Counted from the first letter of the stretch, positions 53,792 to 62,894 are shown. The stretch: 64,000 nucleotides of DNA from Desulfocicer vacuolatum DSM 3385 (GCF_900176365.1 NZ_FWXY01000002.1:248001-312000), one strand, 5' to 3'. Notes: generated by a model not told the origin, from the sequence alone. A program made the numbers and translations.

Positions 53792-56286
53792 ATCATCTCG
53801 GCATCGCCACTGCTCACCCAACCGATTTTATCCCGGGAAAAGATAATTTTCAGATATCCCCGGCGTTTTTCTTCCACACGCACCCGGGTCCCGGCATGGA
53901 GCACAAATAAAGTGGTGGCTTCGGGGGAAAGGCCCGAACGGATGGAAGCCTCTTTGGAAAGAACAACCGCATACCGACCATGATTTTTTTCATAATAATC
54001 ATAGCACACCGTGGTTCCGGCCAGGAGCATGATCACAAAAAAAAGAAGACCTGCCAGGGTAAATACCCGTTTTCCCTTACGGGTTCTAAATCCCGCATAT
54101 AGGGCAAAAGCAACAGACAGGCCAACAGCAGTCCAGATCATGAGCCGGGGGGGCAGATAATTTTTCCAGAAAAACAGCATTCCTGTGAAATCAAACCCGG
54201 GGGCTTCTGATTTATCTTTAACAAAGGTTCCGGCATGGGCAAGGTTGAACCTCAGATCCGGATCATGGGGCATTTGCATCTTGGCCCGTTCATACCACAA
54301 AATGGCCCGGCCCGTATCCCCGGCTTTTAAAAAGGCATTACCGGCATTGTAATATAATTTCCCATTGTTTATTCCCCGGGAGGCCAGTTGAACAAACAGG
54401 CCTGCTGAATCTTCAAATCGGCCTGCCTCATAGGCGGAAACGGCTTTAAGCAGGAGGGTTCCATCTCCAGTGTCATCCGAAATTTGTGCCGCCTTCACCC
54501 ATGATGGTGACGAAAAAGCCACTATACCGAATGTCAATACAAGACAAATCAGCTTTATTACGGCCTTCACCCGATCCATCAATGCTTTTTTCGCCTGGGA
54601 ATCCAGACCGGTCCCGCCGTACCGGACAGACTCAATGTCATGCATCACATTTTTCATCTGATTCACCGTTTCCAATTCCACCCCACTTTTATCCAGCAGA
54701 TCACAGGCCTCCACAATGGTCATGGATCGCTCCTTTTCTTTGGCCCTGGAAAGAATATGACACATCATGGCCATATAAAGATGTCTTAAAAATGTTTGAT
54801 CATCTGCCTGTTCTTTTTCCCCTTTATCCAGGTAATCAGCTGCTTTTTTTGCCAGAGCAACCCTGGGATCAAGGCCTTTGTTCATAATTCTGAAAAAAAA
54901 TTGCACAAAAAAAAGCAGAACAAAGGGAGAAAGGTATAACACCATAAAAACAGGCATGGAAACGGCAGCGTGCCCGGAGAGCACATCAGGCCCTTGCTTT
55001 AAAGGCAAAATATCCCTGCCGGTGAAGGTCACCTTTCGGGGGGCCGCAGCGTTGGTGCCGGGGGAATACACTTCCACCGGGGGATTGAGCGGCTCCTGAT
55101 CGGCGTTGGGAGCCACGGTCATGGGCATGGACGGTGTAAAAACCGTTTGATAGGCCTTCTTTTCCACATCAAAAAACGTCAGCCCCAGGGAAGGCACGGA
55201 GAAGCTTCCTGGAGACACTGGTACCAGGGCACGTTTAAATTTCTTTTGTCCTTGATATCCCTGATGGGTAAGTGTGATCTCCTCCACCGGGGAATCATCG
55301 TAACTCTTAAATTGCTGCGGCATTTTCACATCTGGAAATTTGGCATCCATAACATTGCCGGTGCCGGAAACAGTCACCGTTAATGTGGTGGAATCTCCGG
55401 CTTTTATGGCATTATTATCCAGAGATGCAGACAATTTAAACCGCCCCACCAGCCCGGAAAAGGGAACGGCCCCGTCATGGGGCGGCAATGGCATGACCTC
55501 AACGGACAGGGCCTTGGTTGAGAAACGTCGGGGCCGGGTCCGGGTGTTGGAAAAAAAACCATTGGCAAAAAATGAATCCCCAAAGGGGTCCCGGCGGCGG
55601 CTTCTGTCCTGGAGCACCACATCACAGGTGAGCATGGCAGGATCAACGGTGATGTTCCCCGGGGTGCGGGGGATGATGAGATAGGCGATCTCCACCCCAT
55701 TGTATCTTTGTCCGTTTATGATATGGGTAAATTTGCGGGGCTCACCCATCTCTTCCACAGTGAATTCTTCAAATTGAGGTTTCTGGAGTCGGGCATTGGT
55801 GAATTGAACCGCACTGAACAGCTGAAATTTATAAATGCCCTGCTGGCCCACAAAGAGTTTATCATGGGAAAGTTCTGCCTGGACAAAAATATCCCGGGTA
55901 TCCCGGGCAGAGAGGTTTTCCTCTGTCACCGTAACCGCAATGGATTGGGTGTAATAGGTTTTGCCGTCATGGGATACAGCCAGGGTCGGAATGGTAAGAT
56001 GTCCTTTGCCCCGGGGAATCAGTTGAAATACAGCGGTGACTGTTTTGGTGTAATTGCCGTTGATAATGCTGATATTGCTGCTGTTACTCCGGGAAACAAT
56101 CTGAAAGTCGGTTATGGGGGTGGTGTCCACTTCCCCTTCCCCGCCATCAAAGATCACCTTAAGCTCCAGATAGTCATTCACGGTAATGTGGTTGCGATCC
56201 ACCTGGGCCGTGACGGAAAAAGCCTGGACCTGGACCGGCACCAGGATCATCATGGCAATCAGAATTTTAAACATATATTTAAACAT
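53788..56286 (-). CDS. batD: BatD-BatE fusion protein
   Basis: The 832-residue protein has a signal peptide and a BatD domain (about 20-430; VDRNHITVNDYLELKVIFDG, YLIIPRTPGNITVDPAMLTC), then a membrane segment (VFMVLYLSPFVLLFFVQFFF) and a helical region. A BatE-like part follows, with TPRs (KLYYNAGNAFLKAGDTGRAI), membrane segments and a C-terminal SH3-like domain (RSGLSPEATTLFVLHAGTRV). Bat proteins form an envelope system linked to stress or aerotolerance in Bacteroides, though the mechanism is debated. ATG at 56286 follows GGGGA; TTG at 56301 is possible. A repeat-rich gap of about 600 nt separates it from batBC. Confidence 0.85.
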   Translation of the reverse strand: MFKYMFKILIAMMILVPVQVQAFSVTAQVDRNHITVNDYLELKVIFDGGEGEVDTTPITDFQIVSRSNSSNISIINGNYTKTVTAVFQLIPRGKGHLTIPTLAVSHDGKTYYTQSIAVTVTEENLSARDTRDIFVQAELSHDKLFVGQQGIYKFQLFSAVQFTNARLQKPQFEEFTVEEMGEPRKFTHIINGQRYNGVEIAYLIIPRTPGNITVDPAMLTCDVVLQDRSRRRDPFGDSFFANGFFSNTRTRPRRFSTKALSVEVMPLPPHDGAVPFSGLVGRFKLSASLDNNAIKAGDSTTLTVTVSGTGNVMDAKFPDVKMPQQFKSYDDSPVEEITLTHQGYQGQKKFKRALVPVSPGSFSVPSLGLTFFDVEKKAYQTVFTPSMPMTVAPNADQEPLNPPVEVYSPGTNAAAPRKVTFTGRDILPLKQGPDVLSGHAAVSMPVFMVLYLSPFVLLFFVQFFFRIMNKGLDPRVALAKKAADYLDKGEKEQADDQTFLRHLYMAMMCHILSRAKEKERSMTIVEACDLLDKSGVELETVNQMKNVMHDIESVRYGGTGLDSQAKKALMDRVKAVIKLICLVLTFGIVAFSSPSWVKAAQISDDTGDGTLLLKAVSAYEAGRFEDSAGLFVQLASRGINNGKLYYNAGNAFLKAGDTGRAILWYERAKMQMPHDPDLRFNLAHAGTFVKDKSEAPGFDFTGMLFFWKNYLPPRLMIWTAVGLSVAFALYAGFRTRKGKRVFTLAGLLFFVIMLLAGTTVCYDYYEKNHGRYAVVLSKEASIRSGLSPEATTLFVLHAGTRVRVEEKRRGYLKIIFSRDKIGWVSSGDAEMI

Positions 56287-56408
56287 CGTTGTTTTCCCCA
56301 AGGAATGAGTCTGAAATAATTTAACCTGACATCCGCGCTCCCGGATATGTAAAAATGGGCAATTTATTTTTTATACAAAAATCCGCCCAAGATTCTGTAA
56401 TAATTAGA

Positions 56409-56653
56409 GTTTCATTTTTCGTTGTGGGCAGGTCAAATCTCAATATAATCTGCCCGTGGCAGTTATATACAATGCAGCCTCCAAGGCAACCTCAGCAGAG
56501 CTGCCCCCCCCGACGGGCAATAGGAACCGGACAATTGAGCTGTCTACAGTTCCGGTCCGGGACCATTGCCCGTCGGGGGGGCGGCGGTATAATACCATTT
56601 GGCTTCGCGTCTATGACCCTATATTTGTTGTGTCCGACAGGACATACCCGTTA
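56409..56653 (+). repeat. Composite repeat B-A-linker between batBC and batDE
   Basis: A shortened B (56409-56470; GTTGTGGGCAGGTC..AATCTGCCCGTGGCAGTTATAT) leads through AATGCAGCCTCCAAGGC to module A (56500-56585). Its arms carry GACGGGCAAT/ATTGCCCGTC. The linker GGCTTCGCGTCTATGACCC and ACAGGACATACCCGTT ends 3 nt before the next inverted-repeat block. Confidence 0.9.
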
Positions 56654-56656
56654 TTT

Positions 56657-56858
56657 ACTCAACTTTCGGGCTTCATTTCAAAGCCGGCATTTTTAAATGT
56701 ACCGATGGGGTCAGTGTGCCGACGGGGTCAGGCTTTTGTTATTGATGTTATCGACCAAGGCCTTTGCCAACGAAAAAAGCCTCGATAATGTCAATAACGA
56801 AAGCCTGACCCCACCACGAAATGCGAACACCGAAAGTTGAGTTATTTAAAACTGATTC
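56657..56858 (+). repeat. REP-like hairpin block with outer inverted repeats
   Basis: Outer arms ACTCAACTTTCGG (56657-56669) and CCGAAAGTTGAGT (56830-56842) enclose an inner hairpin. Its 31-nt arms (56724-56754 and 56782-56812) start GGGGTCAGGCTTT and differ only at three positions, all G-U wobbles on the plus strand. The right side ends in the 19-mer AGTTATTTAAAACTGATTC also found at 21554-21572. Confidence 0.8.
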
Positions 56859-56885
56859 CTGAATACCGATTTTGACAGCAATCAT

Positions 56886-58853
56886 TTACCAATCTTTTTC
56901 CACCCGACCGCCGGAATAAGCAGGTATCATGGCCCCACCCGGCTGATCCTCCAGGCGGTCCAGCATCTGCTGCTGTTGGGGCTGCAAAGCTCCCATGCCC
57001 CGGGATTGCTCCCCTGCCCGGCCGGCCCCTTTATCTTTTTCATCTGTTTTACCTTCTTCCTTATTTTCCGCCGTGGCCTGTTGCCGGCCTTCTGCCTCTT
57101 TTTTGTCATCATCTCCGGCATTGGCGGCACCCGGCTTTTTTTGCTCTTCATGGGGCTTGGAAGACGGGTCCCGGGAGGATTTGTTCTTATCTGAAAATTT
57201 GGAATCCCGGGAATCGGGCTGGGCACCCGGTTGTTTCTCTTCTTTTTTGTCCTGTTCTTGTTCTTTATCCCGGGAGTCTTGATCCTGCTGATCATTTTGC
57301 TGTTGCCGGGAATCACCCGTATCCTTCCCAGAATCTTTTTCTTCCCGGTCTTGGGATTCCTTGTTTTCTCCATCTTTAGAAGATTGTTGATCCCGGGGCG
57401 CGTTCTTTTTTTCTTCGATTTTCTGTTTCACAAATTCAATATTTTCTGAAGCCTTATGAAAAAGAGGCGATGTTTCCGGTATCTGCTCAAAGGACTTCAC
57501 AGCCTCTTCAAGATTGCCCCGGCGATACTGGGTGTTTCCCCGGTTAAAGAGGGCTTTTTGTTTTAAAGTTTCATCATCGGTGTCCATGGCCTTGGTGAAA
57601 TTGGCAATGGCAGATTCATAATCCTCTTTTTTATAAGCGGCACTGCCAATGTTGTAATAAAGTTCCGGCATGTCCGGTCGATCCAGCTGGGCATCAATAA
57701 AGGATTTTTCTGCCTTTTCCCATTGCCCCTGCTGAAATGCCTCAATACCCCGGGCCACACTTTTTGACGCCCCGGCATGGGCCTTGGTAACGGAAAAAAG
57801 CCCCATATAAACGGCCGTTGAAACACCAAATAAAATCAACGGCAATAACGTATTCCGGGAACTGTTTTTTTTCTTTTCACCGATCATAAGTTCCAGAAAC
57901 AATATGAGCACACAGGGCAGTAATACCCATTGGAACCTGTTTTCCCACACTTTTTTTCGCCCGCTCTGTATGGTGGTGCGTTCCATGTTTTTAAGGATCT
58001 CTCCCTTGTAAATCAAATCCAAATCCATGTCACCGGCAACGGATTTCACATAAATGCCCCGGGCCAGGGCTGCAATTTTTTCCAAACCGGCATCATCCAC
58101 CCGGGACATGATAATGCTGCCCGAAGCATCTTTTTTAAATCCTCCGTCAGCATCGGGAATGGGGGCACCCTCTTTTTGTCCCACACCGATGCAAAAGATC
58201 CGAACCCCTTTGTCCGCAGCGATTTGGGCAATGTCCAGGGGATCTCCCGAGGTGTTTTCTCCGTCGGTGATAATGATAATGGCCTTTTCCGATGCCACGT
58301 CCCACTCAAAGCCCTCCAGGGCCGTGGCAATGGCACCGCTTAAATCTGTACCGCCCATGGGCAGATAATCCGGATTAAGGGCCTTTAAAAAAAGGCTGAA
58401 ACCTGAATGATCCAAGGTTAAAGGACATTGCAGAAAAGCACTGCCGGAAAAAGCCACAAGCCCTGCCCGGTCAGACTGCATCATCTTTAACAGATCAATG
58501 ATCTCCCGCTTGGCCTGCTCCAGGCGGGTGGGCTTGATATCCGTTGCCAGCATGCTCCGGGAACAGTCCAAAGCGATCATGATATCCACCCCTTTTTGTT
58601 CCACCTTTTCCCAGCGAAATCCCACCTGGGGACCGGTCAATGCAAGGGTTGCCAGCAGACAACCTGTAATAAGAAGGCACCCTTTGATCCAACGCCGCCG
58701 GGCATCCGCCCCCGGTGCCATGGCAGACAGCAAAGTCAATGACACAAACTGGGAAAGGATACGGCTGCGCTTTTGAATACCGTATACGGTGACCCCGGCC
58801 AGTAGAATCACGATCCAGATCAAATAAAACATGTTTGGCTGGGAAAATTTCAT
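56886..58853 (-). CDS. batB: BatB-BatC fusion (VWA and TPR protein)
   Basis: The 655-residue protein begins with two membrane segments and a von Willebrand A domain (about 85-285) with the MIDAS motif DCSRSM, GGTDLSGAIA and IIITDGENTSGD. After another membrane segment come TPRs (LYYNIGSAAYKKEDYESAI, KALFNRGNTQYRRGNLEEAV), then a long low-complexity charged tail rich in Gln, Asp, Glu and Lys (about 470-640). The TPR part corresponds to BatC. It is a member of the Bat operon. Confidence 0.88.
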   Translation of the reverse strand: MKFSQPNMFYLIWIVILLAGVTVYGIQKRSRILSQFVSLTLLSAMAPGADARRRWIKGCLLITGCLLATLALTGPQVGFRWEKVEQKGVDIMIALDCSRSMLATDIKPTRLEQAKREIIDLLKMMQSDRAGLVAFSGSAFLQCPLTLDHSGFSLFLKALNPDYLPMGGTDLSGAIATALEGFEWDVASEKAIIIITDGENTSGDPLDIAQIAADKGVRIFCIGVGQKEGAPIPDADGGFKKDASGSIIMSRVDDAGLEKIAALARGIYVKSVAGDMDLDLIYKGEILKNMERTTIQSGRKKVWENRFQWVLLPCVLILFLELMIGEKKKNSSRNTLLPLILFGVSTAVYMGLFSVTKAHAGASKSVARGIEAFQQGQWEKAEKSFIDAQLDRPDMPELYYNIGSAAYKKEDYESAIANFTKAMDTDDETLKQKALFNRGNTQYRRGNLEEAVKSFEQIPETSPLFHKASENIEFVKQKIEEKKNAPRDQQSSKDGENKESQDREEKDSGKDTGDSRQQQNDQQDQDSRDKEQEQDKKEEKQPGAQPDSRDSKFSDKNKSSRDPSSKPHEEQKKPGAANAGDDDKKEAEGRQQATAENKEEGKTDEKDKGAGRAGEQSRGMGALQPQQQQMLDRLEDQPGGAMIPAYSGGRVEKDW

Positions 58854-58975
58854 GTTAGTTCATCCCTATTTGAATCGTTTTCCCCTTAGTAGTTTAAAAA
58901 AAGGCATCATCATGCAACCATCCAAATATATTACCCCGTTTTCTGAAAAAATTGACCGATCGAAGAATAAATACA

Positions 58976-59974
58976 TCAGGGAATCCGCATCAGACGTGTG
59001 TTAAAAAGAATAATATAAGCCCCAAGCAACACCATGGCAGGAATGATACACCATGGATAGAGTTCATTGTACTCAGCCCAGGCATCCACCTCCACCTTGG
59101 TTTTTTCCAGGCGATCGATGCTTTGGTATATCTGTTCCAGTTCATTTATATTTTCTGCGGCAAAAAACATGCCCCCTGTTTTTTGGGCAATATTTTTTAA
59201 TGTATCATGGTCCATGTCCACCTGTTGATAAACATAGCGCTGGCCCAAAAGAGGATCATTGACAAGAAAGGGGGCTTTGCCCCGGCTTCCCACCCCAATG
59301 GTGTACACCTTTACCCCGCCTGTGGCGGCAATGTCTGCAGCCGCTTTGGGGTTAAGTTTACCGGAATTGCTTCTGCCGTCGGTCAATAAAATAATAATAT
59401 TGGATTTGCTTTCAATGTCCAAAAGACGTTTAAACGCGATGCCCAGGGCATCTCCAATGGCTGTGCTGGGACCGGCTGCGCCTATTTTCAAACGATCCAG
59501 CACAAAGGAGATGGTGTTATAATCCCGGGTCAGGGGCAATTGGGTAAAGGCCTGGGAGCCAAATACCACCATGCCGATGCGATCCCCCTCCCGTTTCATG
59601 ATAAAATCGTTCACCACCCCTTTGACGGCATCCAGGCGGGTGACAATTTTACCATCCCGTTTAAAATCCAGGGCCGCCATGGATTCAGAAAGGTCCAGGG
59701 CCAGCACAATATTGATGCCTTCGGTGGTGATATTCATCTTACGGGTGCCCCATTGGGGCCTTGCCAAGGCCACGATCATCAATGCCAATGCCAGATATTT
59801 AAACAACGGCAGCATGGCTGAAAGCATCATCACAAAAGATTTTGGCTGGAGACCGGGAAGAGCGCCATGGGAAACCATCACATGGGGTAAGTTATGGCGC
59901 CGTGTGCGCAAAAAAAATACCAGGGGTAAGGCCGCAAGCAATAAAAGAAACCAGGGCGATGCAAATCTGAACAT
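58976..59974 (-). CDS. batA: BatA, VWA-domain membrane protein
   Basis: The 332-residue protein has N-terminal membrane segments (FASPWFLLLLAALPLVFFL), a VWA domain with complete MIDAS (ALDLSESM, AGPSTAIGDALG, ILLTDGRSNSG), and a C-terminal membrane segment. It resembles the VWA part of BatBC but lacks TPRs. It follows the DUF4381-like gene by 6 nt and precedes batBC by 122 nt, where I see nothing else. Confidence 0.9.
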   Translation of the reverse strand: MFRFASPWFLLLLAALPLVFFLRTRRHNLPHVMVSHGALPGLQPKSFVMMLSAMLPLFKYLALALMIVALARPQWGTRKMNITTEGINIVLALDLSESMAALDFKRDGKIVTRLDAVKGVVNDFIMKREGDRIGMVVFGSQAFTQLPLTRDYNTISFVLDRLKIGAAGPSTAIGDALGIAFKRLLDIESKSNIIILLTDGRSNSGKLNPKAAADIAATGGVKVYTIGVGSRGKAPFLVNDPLLGQRYVYQQVDMDHDTLKNIAQKTGGMFFAAENINELEQIYQSIDRLEKTKVEVDAWAEYNELYPWCIIPAMVLLGAYIILFNTRLMRIP

Positions 59975-59980
59975 GGGTTA

Positions 59981-60640
59981 TCAATGCCCCTTTCCAATGT
60001 GTGAAGGGTGATCATCGGGCCCAGGGGACAAGAGATCCCCGGCCTGTTCCCCCCTGGCTGTTGCCGGGTTATTATTGGTGCTTATCCCTTTTACCGGTGC
60101 CGTCTCAGCCCCAGAGTCGGAGTCCATGGTCCCACCGGTTGTGAAATGGATAAATTCCCTTACCAGATCATGATCTTCATGGATACGTTTAATTTCAGGA
60201 GTGATACCCGCATATTTCACCATGGCTGCAAAGTGAAAAAAATCCCGGGTCCGGGCCGTGAGATTTCGATCCAGGTTAAGGCCGGATAAACTGGACACCA
60301 CCTCCCGGGTGGTCATTTCCGGTGCGCCCATGTCAAAAACCTTTCCCATGAATGTTTTTAAAACCGCAGAAATCTCAAAATAATAACGGCGGGGGTCTGT
60401 TTTCATAAGATCGGCCAGGGCATCCAGGGCCTTTATAGCAGCTTGATCCGGTGGAAGGGGCGGGGGCAGCAACAGGGTATCTGCTATGATTTTTTTTTGC
60501 TTACGGTGTTTCAGATAAAAAAAGAGCAGCAGGCCCATGCCTGCAACCAGCAGTATCACTGCCAGACCCAGCAATATCTGGATGTAAATGGGATCCATGC
60601 CAATGGGTATTGGCGGTTCAATATCGTGAATATCGTGCAT
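59981..60640 (-). CDS. DUF4381-like membrane protein of the Bat operon
   Basis: The 219-residue protein has one membrane segment (IYIQILLGLAVILLVAGMGLLLFFYL), a Pro-rich linker, and a helical cytoplasmic domain with RYYFEISAVLKTFMGKVF and PEMTTREVV. Such proteins are commonly encoded between the DUF58 and batA genes. The last 45 residues are polar and probably disordered. It directly follows the DUF58 gene with no gap. Confidence 0.8.
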   Translation of the reverse strand: MHDIHDIEPPIPIGMDPIYIQILLGLAVILLVAGMGLLLFFYLKHRKQKKIIADTLLLPPPLPPDQAAIKALDALADLMKTDPRRYYFEISAVLKTFMGKVFDMGAPEMTTREVVSSLSGLNLDRNLTARTRDFFHFAAMVKYAGITPEIKRIHEDHDLVREFIHFTTGGTMDSDSGAETAPVKGISTNNNPATARGEQAGDLLSPGPDDHPSHIGKGH

Positions 60641-61519
60641 CTACCGCATCCTTTTTTCCCGCTGCCGGAAAAACAGCGTGAGCACATCTGCCACAGACTG
60701 ATCTGTGGGCATATGAAAATAATCCACCCGGGCCCGGGTCAATGCTGTCTCAATGTCAGTTAACTGATCTTTTTTCCATTGAATATATTGATGCCGCACC
60801 TGGGGATTTCCGGCATCCAGCACCCATTTTTCACCGGTTTCAAGGCCTGCCATGGTGACAATGCCCCGGGAAGGCAAATTAAACTCTCCGGAATCTGATA
60901 TGATCACCCCAATGAGTTCATGGCGATGCCGGGCCGTTCTCAATCCCTTTGCCACATCCGGGGCAATGAAATCGGAAATAATAAAGGCCAGACTCTTTTT
61001 CCTTGACACCGTGGCAAGGTACTCCAGGGCTGCCCGAATATCAGTTCCCTGCCCCTGGGGTTCAAAGGTGAACATCTCCCGTATTAATCGCCAGATATGG
61101 CTGGAGCCTTTTTTTGGGGGAATATACTTTTCCACCCGGTCGGTGAAAAAGATAGCCCCCACCTTGTCATTGTTTTTAATGGCACTGAAGGCCAGCACCG
61201 ATGCGGCCTCGGCCGCCTTTTCCAGTTTAAGGCCCGAAAAAGTACCAAAACGCTGGGAAGCACTCATGTCCACCAAAAGGATCACAATGCTTTCACGCTC
61301 TTCTCTGTACAATTTAATAAAGGGACGCCCCAGACGAGCTGATACCTTCCAGTCAATGGCTTTTACATCATCTCCGGGGCTGTACTCCCGGACCTCTTCA
61401 AACTCAATACCCGATCCCCGGAAAACAGATCGATATTGCCCTGCCATGAGGGTGTTCACCGTTCGACTGCCCTTGATGTGAATCCGTTTAATTTTTTTTA
61501 TGATATCTTCAGGAACCAT
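60641..61519 (-). CDS. DUF58-domain protein of the Bat operon
   Basis: The 292-residue protein has the DUF58 hallmark YSPGDDVKAIDWKVSARLGR followed by PFIKLYREE, then a degenerate VWA-like domain (IVILLVDMSASQRFG). These proteins accompany MoxR ATPases in many bacteria and are thought to act in membrane-associated assembly or folding. It starts 36 nt after moxR. Confidence 0.92.
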   Translation of the reverse strand: MVPEDIIKKIKRIHIKGSRTVNTLMAGQYRSVFRGSGIEFEEVREYSPGDDVKAIDWKVSARLGRPFIKLYREERESIVILLVDMSASQRFGTFSGLKLEKAAEAASVLAFSAIKNNDKVGAIFFTDRVEKYIPPKKGSSHIWRLIREMFTFEPQGQGTDIRAALEYLATVSRKKSLAFIISDFIAPDVAKGLRTARHRHELIGVIISDSGEFNLPSRGIVTMAGLETGEKWVLDAGNPQVRHQYIQWKKDQLTDIETALTRARVDYFHMPTDQSVADVLTLFFRQREKRMR

Positions 61520-61555
61520 GGTGGATTAACCTCAAAACCTGCCGTGGCAAAGAAA

Positions 61556-62548
61556 TCATGGCACAGCAACGGAGTCAAAAAGAATGTGAATGATATCATC
61601 CGAGGTAATTTCCTCCGCTTCTGCCTCAAAGGAGAGAATGATGCGATGGCGAAGCACATCAGGTGCCGTGTTTTTAATGTCCTGGGGGGTGACATAGGCC
61701 CGGCCCTGGAGAAAGGCGCTGACCCTGGCCGCCTGGGCCAGAAAAAGGGTGGCCCGGGGGGAAGCGCCAAAGGCCACATGCCCACCGATATCCATGCCGT
61801 ATTTTGAAGGATTTCGGGTGGCAAACACCAGATCCACAATGTACTCTTTTAATTTGTCATCCACATAAATTTCCCGGATCAGGTCAGCCATCTCTTTAAG
61901 TTCCACCGGGGTGACCACGGGTTCAATGGATTCGTGGTGTGCAAACCCTGTTTTCTTTAAAATTTCAAGTTCCTGGCTCCGGTCCGGGTAATCTATGAGA
62001 ATCTTGAGCATGAAACGATCCACCTGGGCTTCGGGAAGGGTGTAGGTACCCTCCTGCTCAATGGGATTCTGGGTGGCCAGCACCAGAAAGGGGTCTGGCA
62101 GGGGATAGGTGGTATCTCCAATGGTGACCTGTTTCTCCTGCATGGCCTCCAAAAGAGCGGATTGTACCTTGGAAGGTGCCCGGTTGATTTCATCTGCCAA
62201 AATAATATTGTTAAAAAGCGGTCCCTTGCGGGTGATGAAGTCCCCCATTTTTGGACGATAAATCTCTGTTCCCACAAGATCCGCCGGCAAAAGGTCCGGG
62301 GTGAACTGGATGCGTTTAAAATCTGCCTGAACCGTGGATGCAAGGGCCATGACTGCACTGGTTTTGGCAAGTCCAGGCACCCCTTCTATGAGCACATGTC
62401 CCCCGGAAAGAAGCCCTGTCAAAAGACCGTCCACCAGATTTTGCTGACCCACCAGTGCCTTACCGATCTCTTTTCTCACGCGGCTGATCAACAAATGATG
62501 GGCCGCAATTTTTTCCTTTATCTCATCCATATAATCCCATATTCCCAA
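61556..62548 (-). CDS. moxR: MoxR-family AAA+ ATPase
   Basis: The 330-residue ATPase has Walker A GVPGLAKTS, QFTPDLLPADLVGTEIY, Walker B IILADEINRAPSKVQSALLE, and the sensor regions VLATQNPIEQEGTYTLPEAQ and ASPRATLFLAQAAR. It heads the Bat operon moxR-DUF58-DUF4381-batA-batBC-batDE. A start at 62530 (MDEIKEK) is equally possible, as neither has a strong ribosome binding site. A composite repeat lies upstream. Confidence 0.94.
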   Translation of the reverse strand: MGIWDYMDEIKEKIAAHHLLISRVRKEIGKALVGQQNLVDGLLTGLLSGGHVLIEGVPGLAKTSAVMALASTVQADFKRIQFTPDLLPADLVGTEIYRPKMGDFITRKGPLFNNIILADEINRAPSKVQSALLEAMQEKQVTIGDTTYPLPDPFLVLATQNPIEQEGTYTLPEAQVDRFMLKILIDYPDRSQELEILKKTGFAHHESIEPVVTPVELKEMADLIREIYVDDKLKEYIVDLVFATRNPSKYGMDIGGHVAFGASPRATLFLAQAARVSAFLQGRAYVTPQDIKNTAPDVLRHRIILSFEAEAEEITSDDIIHILFDSVAVP

Positions 62549-62615
62549 TGTTTCACGGCTTTAAATTTTGCCATTTCATGCTCATTACTTCCAAAGGCGG
62601 CATGATATTATTTTT

Positions 62616-62894
62616 TTATAACCGCCACGGGCGGACCGTATTCTGATCCGGTTCTGCCCACAACAAAGCTTGAAATACAACCCTGATTTGAGGAGTATTT
62701 CATATAAAAGAAAAGGCAGCCTCCAAGGCAAGCTAAGGCAGAGCCGCCCCCCGATGGGTAATAGGAACCGGACAATTGAGCTGTCTACAGTTCCGGTCCG
62801 GGCCCATTGCCCATCGGGGGCGGCGGTATAATACCATTTGGCTCTGCGTCTACGACCCTATATTTGTTGTGTCCGATAGGAGATGCCCGTTTAT
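62616..62894 (+). repeat. Composite repeat B-A-linker upstream of moxR
   Basis: B (62616-62706) is here in the opposite orientation relative to A compared with the other composites. It is followed by AAGGCAGCCTCCAAGGC, module A (62743-62824; arms GATGGGTAAT and ATTGCCCATC) and the linker GGCTCTGCGTCTACGACCC ending GATGCCCGTTTATA. It fills the tetR-moxR gap. Confidence 0.9.
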
